Shown in pieces: positions 1 through 4,916 of a stretch of 5,983 nt of DNA. Every line of letters begins with the position of its first letter. Position 1 is the first letter of the stretch. Position numbers and translations under genes: made by a program. Source of the stretch: Anaerolineales bacterium UBA1136 (GTDB lineage Bacteria; Chloroflexota; Anaerolineae; Anaerolineales; UBA11657); the NCBI GenBank assembly GCA_002311455.1, contig DCAJ01000100.1, forward strand, positions 4,930-10,912, in the 5' to 3' direction. The notes beneath the pieces were generated by a model. That model was not told the DNA's origin. It saw only the letters and a list, made by a program, of their open reading frames with translations, and did no database searches.

Positions 1-194
1 AGACGCTGTTGGATCAACTCCCCTTCCACATTTAGCATATCCAAGATTTGCGGAATCACTCCTTCAGGTTGCTCGAGAAGTGCTAGTAGAATATGCTCGG
101 TATCAACTTGATTATGGCTATAACGCTGCAGTATTTCGTACGCTCTGGCTGCTGCGTCCTGGGCACGTTCCGTAAAACGATCGAATCTCATCAT
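1..194 (-). CDS. Clp family AAA+ ATPase (ClpB/ClpC type), N-terminal fragment
   Basis: This is the first 64 codons of a Clp-family unfoldase or disaggregase; the rest lies beyond the left edge. The translation begins MMRFDRFTERAQDAAARAYE and continues with HNQVDTEHILLALLEQPEGV. This is the first Clp N-terminal repeat: a helix with FTERAQDA, then the D-T-E-HILLALL helix typical of ClpA/ClpB/ClpC adaptor- and substrate-binding domains. Two ATG codons are adjacent; the first (194-192) is preferred because an AGG lies 9 bases upstream of it, versus 12 for the second. The full protein should carry two AAA+ modules and act in the cytoplasm in protein quality control, either with ClpP (ClpC) or with DnaK (ClpB). 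The visible part cannot separate the two, so I give no symbol. It follows the Nudix gene by 138 bases that hold a repeat and a -10-like hexamer, so separate transcription is likely. A plus-strand open frame over the same DNA is a shadow. Confidence 0.9.
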   Translation of the reverse strand, partial: MMRFDRFTERAQDAAARAYEILQRYSHNQVDTEHILLALLEQPEGVIPQILDMLNVEGELIQQR

Positions 195-272
195 GTCAAT
201 ATACCTGTCTTCATATGTGTGTTAATAGTGACATCAAAGAAAATATTGTCAGATCTTTGGTCAATTCCTTTT

Positions 273-278
273 ATTATA
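273..278 (-). promoter_or_regulatory. Candidate -10 element for the clp gene
   Basis: The minus strand reads a perfect TATAAT here, about 80 bases upstream of the clp ATG. At 17-base spacing the -35 position (301-296) reads ATGTTT, which matches TTGACA poorly. That -35 position falls inside the proximal copy of a direct repeat (288-304), so the promoter may depend on a bound regulator. No CIRCE element (TTAGCACTC-N9-GAGTGCTAA) is present. The -10 match is observed; its use is inferred. Confidence 0.4.
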
Positions 279-287
279 TACGTATTG

Positions 288-326
288 TCTATACAAAACA
301 TTAGTCTAATCTATGCAAAACATTAG
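288..326. repeat. Tandem direct repeat, two 17-bp copies at 22-bp period
   Basis: TCTATRCAAAACATTAG occurs at 288-304 and 310-326, identical except for A/G at position 6. Start-to-start spacing is 22 bp, about two helical turns, so a protein would meet both copies on one face of the DNA. The pair sits between the Nudix stop codon and the clp start. The clp-proximal copy covers the -35 position of the TATAAT at 278-273. No third copy is seen 22 bp to either side. A 6-bp inverted repeat (TCTAAT 305-310, ATTAGA 322-327) overlaps the second copy. An operator for clp is the simplest reading, but this is inference. Confidence 0.6.
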
Positions 327-332
327 ATATTC

Positions 333-839
333 TCACTGGTAGTCTTGTATGTTCAATGAACTCAGCCATGCTTGTTGATTATAACTTAGTATATTACCAA
401 AACTATCGTATTCGAAATTGTATATGGCGACCGGCCCACCACTGATGAGTGGTGGGCCAACCACATGTATATTATTTACTACTTCATTGGAACTAAAAAC
501 CCACTCTTGTTGTTTCCATTGTAGCTTTCCCTCATCACATTCTTGGATTATTTCTGAGGGAGCTGGAGCAGTGTAGAGTGCGAGTACTCCATGGATATCT
601 GGAGAACACCAATTAAGCAATCCACCGAATCGGGCCGTAGGCAGTGTTAGACCGGTCTCTTCATATGCTTCTCGCAAGCAAGCTTGTAAAGCAGTTTCAT
701 CATTTTCAATTCTACCTCCTACTCCATTCCACAGGCCGTCATTGGGTGGATTGTATCGAAGCAGCATGAGGATTTTGTCATTGCTGGTGATAAAACAAAG
801 TGTATGACTGGCGATTGCGACTTTGGATGACTTACTCAT
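333..839 (-). CDS. Nudix hydrolase, MutT / 8-oxo-dGTP diphosphatase-like
   Basis: A 168-residue cytoplasmic hydrolase of nucleoside-diphosphate-linked substrates. The Nudix box at residues 42-64 fits GX5EX7REUXEEXGU exactly: G42, E48, R56-E57, E60-E61, G63, with L64 closing it. The glutamates supply the metal-binding site. Before it, LMLLRYNPPNDGLWNGVGGR is the usual strand and substrate loop. The C-terminal PPLISGGPVAIYNFEY stretch resembles the tail of MutT-like 8-oxo-dGTP diphosphatases as I recall them, so oxidised nucleotide clean-up is the leading guess; the substrate is not fixed by sequence. I start at 839, not at the in-frame ATG at 857, because GGAG (850-847) sits 7 bases before it, while nothing lies before 857. 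The preceding decarboxylase gene stops 4 bases upstream, so the two are co-transcribed and probably translationally coupled. It is not type I IPP isomerase, which lacks an intact Nudix box. Confidence 0.88.
   Translation of the reverse strand: MSKSSKVAIASHTLCFITSNDKILMLLRYNPPNDGLWNGVGGRIENDETALQACLREAYEETGLTLPTARFGGLLNWCSPDIHGVLALYTAPAPSEIIQECDEGKLQWKQQEWVFSSNEVVNNIHVVGPPLISGGPVAIYNFEYDSFGNILSYNQQAWLSSLNIQDYQ
433..458. repeat. GC-rich perfect inverted repeat inside the Nudix gene
   Basis: GGCCCACCACT (433-443) and AGTGGTGGGCC (448-458) are exact reverse complements separated by 4 bases, giving an 11-bp stem with a tetraloop in otherwise AT-rich DNA. It lies in codons for the GPPLISGGP stretch near the C-terminus, whose near-symmetric residue pattern partly explains the symmetry. 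No T-run follows on either strand, so it is not an intrinsic terminator. It would form a stable mRNA hairpin; any role is unknown. Confidence 0.55.
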
Positions 840-843
840 TAGA

Positions 844-2067
844 CTACTCCAAATCATCTAGATCCATGAGCATATTTGAGGAAGGCAGGAGCGTGGCTGG
901 GCCAGCAATTTGTCCTGGTATGATGTCTAGTTCTAGGCCGAGTAAGGAGATATTATTCATTACTTCATCTTGATAGTCTGAGTGAGTCAGGAAAACTATG
1001 CTTGGCCCTGTATCAGTTGAGAAGTACACAGGTATTTCCTGAGCTCGAAGGCGGTGACACATGTGAAAGAGCGATATGTTTTCCGGCTCCCATGCAATTA
1101 ATGGATTATCTATGTTTGTTGTCATTGAGACCCCATGAAGACGCATGCTGTCCCTCTCAGCTAACTGCGCCACTAATTCCCAGTTGCCCTGCGAGATAGC
1201 ATCAATGCACTGAATTGTGTCCTGGCTACGGTTCTCAATCCAATTGCGAAAGAACGGACTGTGCGGGGCTGTTCTATGAGCTTGATCTGTCTTTAAACCT
1301 ATACTAGATTCTATAGGTATTGTTAGTAAGCACAAATCATCTAATTGATTATCAGCATCAAGGCGTACAGCGAAACAGTCTTCATGAGCAATACCTGGGT
1401 AAGATAGCCAGAGTGCTAAACCACCGACAGCGCTGCGACACGCTGAGCCAGACAACAGTCGGGCAGTGCAACTTACAAGTCGTAGGTCATTTACTGCTTC
1501 TGTTCCGAGCATAGCTGCTATAGCAGCTGTAGCTAGAGCAGCTCCTGCAGATGCACTCGTACCAAGCCCTTTACCATTACTGCCTCCTTTAACCACATTT
1601 TTTGACCGTACGGTTGCTCTGTTGCTATTACCCGCTAATTTGCGTACAAAATCTAATACTGTCACAACTCGATTGAGCTTGTTTCCATAGATTGGTTCTC
1701 CGTTGATATGGAGGTTGTCATGTTCTACTTCTTGATTGAAATCTACACAAGTAATTGTGTAAGCTGCATCATTATTTACAGAAATGCTAGGCATGAAAGC
1801 CGTACGCCACTGTGGGTCGGCAAGCCCATGGTATTTTAATATGCCTTGCATAACATATGCTTTGGCTACAGCATTGCCGCTTCCATTATGTTTCCAATGA
1901 TTACTGAAGCGGTGAGGTATTTTGATGCCGTGGCTATCTAACAATGATCGAATATCTTTGTCAGTTTTTTTCATGGCAGACGCATAATCTGCAAAACCAG
2001 AGGGTATAGAGGTGCTGACAGATTGCGCAAAGTTTCTACCGGTATCGATTGTTGCTTTCTCGCTCAT
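844..2067 (-). CDS. mvaD: Diphosphomevalonate (or phosphomevalonate) decarboxylase, GHMP superfamily
   Basis: A 407-residue cytoplasmic enzyme that uses ATP to phosphorylate and decarboxylate a mevalonate phosphate, giving isopentenyl diphosphate (or isopentenyl phosphate in the alternative pathway). Compared from memory with yeast diphosphomevalonate decarboxylase, the active-site set is present: K78 in ILKYHG (yeast K18), the GLGTSAS phosphate loop at 167-173, SGSACRS at 206-212 with S206, S208 and R211 (yeast S153, S155, R158), and D352 in TDTGPS (yeast D302). The intact Ser/Arg/Asp set argues for a true decarboxylase, not a mevalonate kinase. The choice between 5-diphosphate and 5-phosphate substrate is open; the latter is known from Roseiflexus. 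About 65 residues precede the first homologous strand, where the yeast protein has about 8. Start chosen at the first ATG; there is no Shine-Dalgarno before it or before the next Met (residue 32). First gene of a two-gene operon with the Nudix gene. Confidence 0.87.
   Translation of the reverse strand: MSEKATIDTGRNFAQSVSTSIPSGFADYASAMKKTDKDIRSLLDSHGIKIPHRFSNHWKHNGSGNAVAKAYVMQGILKYHGLADPQWRTAFMPSISVNNDAAYTITCVDFNQEVEHDNLHINGEPIYGNKLNRVVTVLDFVRKLAGNSNRATVRSKNVVKGGSNGKGLGTSASAGAALATAAIAAMLGTEAVNDLRLVSCTARLLSGSACRSAVGGLALWLSYPGIAHEDCFAVRLDADNQLDDLCLLTIPIESSIGLKTDQAHRTAPHSPFFRNWIENRSQDTIQCIDAISQGNWELVAQLAERDSMRLHGVSMTTNIDNPLIAWEPENISLFHMCHRLRAQEIPVYFSTDTGPSIVFLTHSDYQDEVMNNISLLGLELDIIPGQIAGPATLLPSSNMLMDLDDLE
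847..850 (-). promoter_or_regulatory. Ribosome binding site deciding the Nudix start
   Basis: GGAG on the minus strand lies 7 bases before the ATG at 839 and is embedded in the last Leu-Glu codons of the upstream decarboxylase gene. The alternative ATG at 857 lies upstream of this site and has no Shine-Dalgarno of its own. The placement suggests termination-reinitiation coupling between the two genes. Confidence 0.75.
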
Positions 2068-2111
2068 CTATTTTAGACTTTGTACAGCATGTTGTGCTCC
2101 AACTCACGTAT

Positions 2112-2140
2112 ACTAAACTGATTTACTAGGCAAATTTCAA
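2112..2140 (-). promoter_or_regulatory. Candidate promoter for the mvaD-Nudix operon
   Basis: On the minus strand TTGAAA (2140-2135, five of six matches to TTGACA) is followed after exactly 17 bases by TTTAGT (2117-2112, four of six matches to TATAAT). Transcription would start near 2105, leaving a leader of about 38 bases without a Shine-Dalgarno. The same TTTAGT hexamer appears in the candidate promoter of the LysM gene. In AT-rich DNA such matches arise by chance, hence the low confidence. Confidence 0.35.
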
Positions 2141-2329
2141 CAAAATGATACAGCATTACTAGCTAGAATGTAAAGAACAATAAATATAAGTAATCACTAA
2201 TGCATGATAGTTATTATCAATAATATTGTCTATCGAAGCCAAGACTTGATGAGTCTGCAGAGTAGCGTAGCCTTTTGTGGTGCATATTCAGTGAGATTAT
2301 ATGTATGGTCATAGCCAGTATATGTGTGA
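2141..2329. other. Intergenic stretch with no recognised gene
   Basis: This is the unexplained part of the 341-base gap between the mvaD start and the LysM lipoprotein stop. It is AT-rich, with stop codons in all frames. I find no tRNA, no convincing Shine-Dalgarno plus start pair, and only short symmetries such as AGACT-tgatg-AGTCT near 2245-2259. The longest start-to-stop frame I found codes for 31 residues on the minus strand and is unsupported. Confidence 0.6.
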
Positions 2330-2375
2330 GATTCACATGGTTGTCATTTGCTAGATGATGACAACCATGTGAATC
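2330..2375. repeat. Perfect 18-bp inverted repeat (hairpin) downstream of the LysM gene
   Basis: GATTCACATGGTTGTCAT (2330-2347) and ATGACAACCATGTGAATC (2358-2375) are exact reverse complements around a 10-base loop. The structure begins 33 bases after the lipoprotein stop codon on the minus strand, where a terminator would be expected. No U-tract follows on that strand (it continues CTCACACATA), and none follows on the plus strand. It may be a U-less terminator or a 3'-end stabilising hairpin for the lipoprotein mRNA, or a protein-binding dyad. The symmetry is certain; the function is inferred. Confidence 0.7.
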
Positions 2376-2408
2376 GTTACTACAATATTTGTTCTAGGTT
2401 TTGTGACT

Positions 2409-3224
2409 TTATTGGCTTGGGACTGCAAGTGTCTGTCCAGCGTATATCATGAAAGGTTCTGATATATCGTTCGTTGCTGACAATGCATTTACAGACACTC
2501 CAAGCTTTTGCGATATAGAGAACATTGTGTCACCCGTTCTTACTTCATACGTGTCAGATGACAAAGCATTGGCCGGAGCCATGATAGATGTGGCATTCTC
2601 GTCCTCTACAGTATTGCTTTCTACTGGTGCCTGTTCTTCACTAGAAATTTCCGATTGATTTGTACCTGGAATCACTAGTTCTTGGCCAGGGTAAACTTGC
2701 TGATTTGGACCTATGATGGGATTTGCTTGCAGTAAAGTCATTGCCGTAATGTTGAACATTCGGGCTATTTTGTAAACCCAGTCGCCAGATTGAACCGTAT
2801 ACGTGTCAGGACCTGCTCCTACTATTGTATCTGCAATGGCTGCTGAGGTATCTGTCACCGGATCTTCTTGTGTCATCACTGCGGTATCAGTACTGTCTTC
2901 TAATTCTTCAACTACAGCGGTCTCGGATGCGGTTTCACCATCAGAATCAGATAGTTCCACAGTAGAATTTGCAATATCTTGTTGCTCTTCATTGGTATTG
3001 GTTACACCATCCATATCATCATCTAGTAATGCTTGCATACTTGATTCTGATTCTTCCGTACTGGGATCGGAGTCGCTCATTTCATCAATTGCGACTTCTT
3101 CTACAGTGGAATCGTCAGGCAATATGCCTTCTGTGGCTGAGCGGTTACAGCCTACTAATACAAATGATGCAATCAATATTACTGAGAGCACCAATGCAAA
3201 GTATTTTGAGTAATAGTATTTCAC
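2409..3224 (-). CDS. LysM-domain lipoprotein with acidic linker
   Basis: A 271-residue exported lipoprotein probably anchored in the membrane and binding peptidoglycan. Residues 1-25 form a signal peptide (KYYYSK, then a hydrophobic run) ending in the lipobox LVGC, with C26 as the lipidated residue. Residues 30-138 are a low-complexity linker rich in Asp, Glu, Ser and Thr. LysM domain 1 spans about 140-186 (YTVQSGDWVYKIARMF to YPGQELVIPG) and LysM domain 2 about 224-268 (YEVRTGDTMFSISQKLG to YAGQTLAVP), joined by a second acidic linker. No enzymatic domain is present, so it is a binding or scaffold protein. The start is GTG, fixed by a perfect AGGAGG six bases upstream. D68-x-D70-x-D72-G-x-x-N76-x-x-E79 resembles a single calcium-binding bacterial TSP3-type loop. 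Plus-strand frames over the linker are shadows of its skewed codons. It stands alone between gaps of 161 and 341 bases. Confidence 0.9.
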   Translation of the reverse strand: MKYYYSKYFALVLSVILIASFVLVGCNRSATEGILPDDSTVEEVAIDEMSDSDPSTEESESSMQALLDDDMDGVTNTNEEQQDIANSTVELSDSDGETASETAVVEELEDSTDTAVMTQEDPVTDTSAAIADTIVGAGPDTYTVQSGDWVYKIARMFNITAMTLLQANPIIGPNQQVYPGQELVIPGTNQSEISSEEQAPVESNTVEDENATSIMAPANALSSDTYEVRTGDTMFSISQKLGVSVNALSATNDISEPFMIYAGQTLAVPSQ

Positions 3225-3229
3225 AGCGT

Positions 3230-3238
3230 ACCTCCTTA
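3230..3238 (-). promoter_or_regulatory. Strong ribosome binding site for the LysM lipoprotein
   Basis: The minus strand reads TAAGGAGGT, a full anti-Shine-Dalgarno match, with six bases between AGGAGG and the GTG at 3224. It fixes the unusual GTG start and is by far the strongest site in the window, suggesting high translation of this envelope protein. Confidence 0.88.
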
Positions 3239-3272
3239 CTGAATGAGAACAAGCCGCTATCTATCTTGCCTA

Positions 3273-3301
3273 ACTAAATTCGGCCTGATACACAGGGTAA
3301 A
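3273..3301 (-). promoter_or_regulatory. Weak candidate promoter for the LysM lipoprotein
   Basis: TTTACC (3301-3296) and TTTAGT (3278-3273) on the minus strand are 17 bases apart, each matching four of six consensus bases. The -35 hexamer touches the edge of the near-palindrome at 3301-3320, which would place that dyad just upstream of the polymerase. The leader would be roughly 40 bases and would contain the strong ribosome binding site. Support is by pattern only. Confidence 0.28.
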
Positions 3302-3320
3302 CCAAACAATATTGCTTGGT
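3301..3320. repeat. Near-perfect 20-bp palindrome upstream of the LysM gene
   Basis: ACCAAACAAT directly abuts ATTGCTTGGT; nine of the ten base pairs are symmetric and there is no spacer. A gapless dyad of this length looks like a binding site for a dimeric regulator more than an RNA hairpin, which would lack a loop. It lies about 77 bases upstream of the GTG and 65 bases past the stop of the preceding gene. The operator role is inferred. Confidence 0.5.
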
Positions 3321-3385
3321 ATTAACATTGTGGGTGCAAGAGGTATGCCAGTTTGTAATTGTAGTTAAAATTGCAGAAACTTAGC

Positions 3386-3811
3386 TCAAATTTGTTCGTC
3401 GGGATCAATTATTTCTGGCTGAGACATTTCTACTATCTCACCATGGTGATTTACTATTATGCGGAAGCCGAGCATGCCAAGCCATTGCCTAACTCCTCTA
3501 GGAAGACCTTGCTGCAGTAGTTTGTCCATGTGATCATCTATATTGTTTAGTGAAGAATCAATCATTGCTTTTGTAAACAAATCATCTTGACCTGACATTT
3601 TTAATGCACTATCACTAATCACATCTTTGTGGTTAGTGATCTGATTTCGTAATTCTCGCAGCACAGCTCGGTCTATTTCATCTGCAGATACGTGGCGATG
3701 GAAACCAGCATCATTTATTACGTAATGAGCTTCCTCTCCTATATGAGTTACACTCACTGTCTCATTAGATTCACTTACTATTAAACCTTGGAAGAGGGGT
3801 TGCTTACTCAT
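3386..3811 (-). CDS. Conserved hypothetical protein, 141 residues
   Basis: I recognise the pattern as a small conserved protein I associate with Chloroflexota but know no function for it. It has no signal peptide or membrane segment and is predicted to be cytoplasmic. Residues 5-40 look like a small beta-rich unit (GLIVSESNETVSVTHIGEEA, then HYVINDAGFHRHV). Residues 42-100 are largely helical, acidic and possibly coiled (SADEIDRAVLRELRNQI, GQDDLFTKAMIDSSLNNID). Residues 108-128 form a final beta hairpin (LGMLGFRIIVNHHGEIVEM). No catalytic or metal motif stands out, although H38, H40, H122 and H123 are notable. Start at the only reasonable ATG; AGGA lies 12 bases upstream, farther than ideal. 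It is 58 bases downstream of the dehydrogenase gene, with its own promoter in that gap. An adaptor or regulatory role is possible but unsupported. Confidence 0.8.
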   Translation of the reverse strand: MSKQPLFQGLIVSESNETVSVTHIGEEAHYVINDAGFHRHVSADEIDRAVLRELRNQITNHKDVISDSALKMSGQDDLFTKAMIDSSLNNIDDHMDKLLQQGLPRGVRQWLGMLGFRIIVNHHGEIVEMSQPEIIDPDEQI

Positions 3812-3834
3812 TGATCAAAGTTGTCCTGGGTAAT

Positions 3835-3863
3835 ATTATATATATTTAGGTGATCTCTCACAA
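3835..3863 (-). promoter_or_regulatory. Promoter for the 141-residue conserved gene
   Basis: On the minus strand TTGTGA (3863-3858, four of six) is followed after 17 bases by a perfect TATAAT (3840-3835). Transcription would start near 3828, leaving a leader of about 16 bases. The element begins 7 bases past the dehydrogenase stop codon, so the conserved gene can be expressed independently of it. Confidence 0.5.
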
Positions 3864-3869
3864 GCGCTA

Positions 3870-4730
3870 TCAAAGCTTGCGTTGTCTTTTGATAATCCAG
3901 TCTTTTAATCTATCAGATGCAAACCGTGCAAATATATCGGCTACAAATCCATTTATGCCAATCCGGTAGCGTGTACGTGGTTTGCTTGCCATTAGAGCGT
4001 GTTCTACTGCTCGTACAACTACTTTAGGGTCGCTCATGGATTGTTTTATATCATGCTCCCATTGCAGTATAGCTTCAAATGCTGGACCATAAAGCACTTT
4101 AGCTTTCGATGGCAATTTGTCAATCATAAGTTTGGTCACTTCCATTGATTTGTTCCATATGGGTGTAGAAATTGGCCCGGGCTGGATTACAGATACATTA
4201 ATTCCCCATGGCATCAACTCTAACCTCATAGAATCTGACAAAGCCTCAAGCGCAAATTTTGAGGCAGCGTATGGGCCGAGGAAAGGTGTTGCTACTCTTC
4301 CGCTTACAGAACTCATATTAATAATGCGTCCTCTACAGCGACGTAGTAGTGGAAGTAGAGCTTGAGTCACAGCCACTTGACCTACAACATTGATTTCCAA
4401 TTGTGAGCGGAGTGCATCAATTGGAACAAACTCAAGAGGCCCAGCAATGACAATGCCAGCATTGTTGATAAGTCCATGCAGTCCGACAGTCTTTAGTTCT
4501 GTTTCAATTACCTTGGTTGCCTTAAGGATGCTGTCGGGTTTAGTTATGTCTATGTAAACAGGAGTCAACCGATCGCTTGAAGCTTGTTTCAAAGATGAAG
4601 CATCAGTTTCATTGCGCACGCCAGCAAATACTCGGAAACCCAATTTGTCTAAGTGCAAAGCACATGCTTGGCCGATGCCAGTAGATGCTCCTGTTATTAC
4701 TATAGCCTTAGTAGACATTGATTTTGACAT
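3870..4730 (-). CDS. Classical short-chain dehydrogenase/reductase (SDR)
   Basis: A 286-residue NAD(P)-dependent oxidoreductase of the classical SDR family. The Rossmann cofactor motif TGASTGIG is at 13-20, D61 in DIT contacts the adenine, NNAG is at 89-92, and the catalytic tetrad is N114, S141, Y154 and K158 (GPYAASKFALEAL). The PGPISTP segment at 184-190 follows the active site. R39 after the second strand (FAGVRN) suggests, without proving, an NADP(H) preference. The roughly 95-residue region after 190 is longer than in 250-residue FabG-type reductases and forms a variable substrate lid, as in the retinol/17-beta-hydroxysteroid dehydrogenase-like group; the C-terminal KRQRKL is basic. The substrate cannot be deduced. 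The first ATG is used, but Met5 is equally possible because neither has a Shine-Dalgarno. It is divergent from the YtxH-like gene across 186 bases. Confidence 0.92.
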   Translation of the reverse strand: MSKSMSTKAIVITGASTGIGQACALHLDKLGFRVFAGVRNETDASSLKQASSDRLTPVYIDITKPDSILKATKVIETELKTVGLHGLINNAGIVIAGPLEFVPIDALRSQLEINVVGQVAVTQALLPLLRRCRGRIINMSSVSGRVATPFLGPYAASKFALEALSDSMRLELMPWGINVSVIQPGPISTPIWNKSMEVTKLMIDKLPSKAKVLYGPAFEAILQWEHDIKQSMSDPKVVVRAVEHALMASKPRTRYRIGINGFVADIFARFASDRLKDWIIKRQRKL

Positions 4731-4869
4731 ACGCTGATTGTTACATCTATATGCACGCTATAAACGTTCTAACCAAATTCACTTTCGGTAATGTACTTCC
4801 TATTTCATTTTATTGTTGTGAAAATCAGTTTATCATAATTGTCCGCATTAATATGAGATAGTCTTGAGG

Positions 4870-4898
4870 TTTACCTGTCAGATACCAGGCGATATAAT
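4870..4898 (+). promoter_or_regulatory. Promoter for the YtxH-like gene
   Basis: TTTACC (4870-4875, four of six matches to TTGACA) is followed after exactly 17 bases by a perfect TATAAT (4893-4898). The predicted start near 4905 is only about 12 bases before the ATG at 4917, and no Shine-Dalgarno lies between, so the message would be nearly leaderless. Its position directly upstream of a small plus-strand gene in a divergent gap strengthens both calls. Confidence 0.55.
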
Positions 4899-4916
4899 CA
4901 AGTAAATAGTAATTGT

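Noticed and set aside
93..326. Plus-strand 77-codon open frame
   Set aside because: It lies opposite the Clp N-terminal coding sequence and runs into the AT-rich upstream gap. The product resembles nothing, while the minus strand gives a clear Clp N-domain.
288..326. Direct repeats as a CRISPR array or attachment-site pair
   Set aside because: Only two imperfect copies with a 5-bp gap, and no cas gene, integrase or tRNA nearby.
195..332. CIRCE-type heat-shock operator before clp
   Set aside because: No TTAGCACTC-N9-GAGTGCTAA or close variant on either strand; the repeat present is direct, not inverted.
333..839. Nudix gene as type I isopentenyl diphosphate isomerase, suggested by its mevalonate-pathway neighbour
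   Set aside because: The Nudix box is fully canonical for hydrolysis, and the isomerase's catalytic Cys and Glu contexts are not seen.
2217..2312. Minus-strand 31-codon frame in the mvaD upstream gap
   Set aside because: No ribosome binding site, no recognisable motif, and its length is expected by chance.
2803..3277. Two plus-strand frames rich in Ser/Val or Leu/Ile
   Set aside because: They are shadows of the Asp/Glu/Ser/Thr-rich linker of the LysM lipoprotein; their low complexity follows from that linker's codons.
3855..3882. CAAGC/GCTTG inverted repeat at the SDR 3' end as a terminator
   Set aside because: Only about 5 bp of stem, overlaps the coding end, and has no T-run after it.
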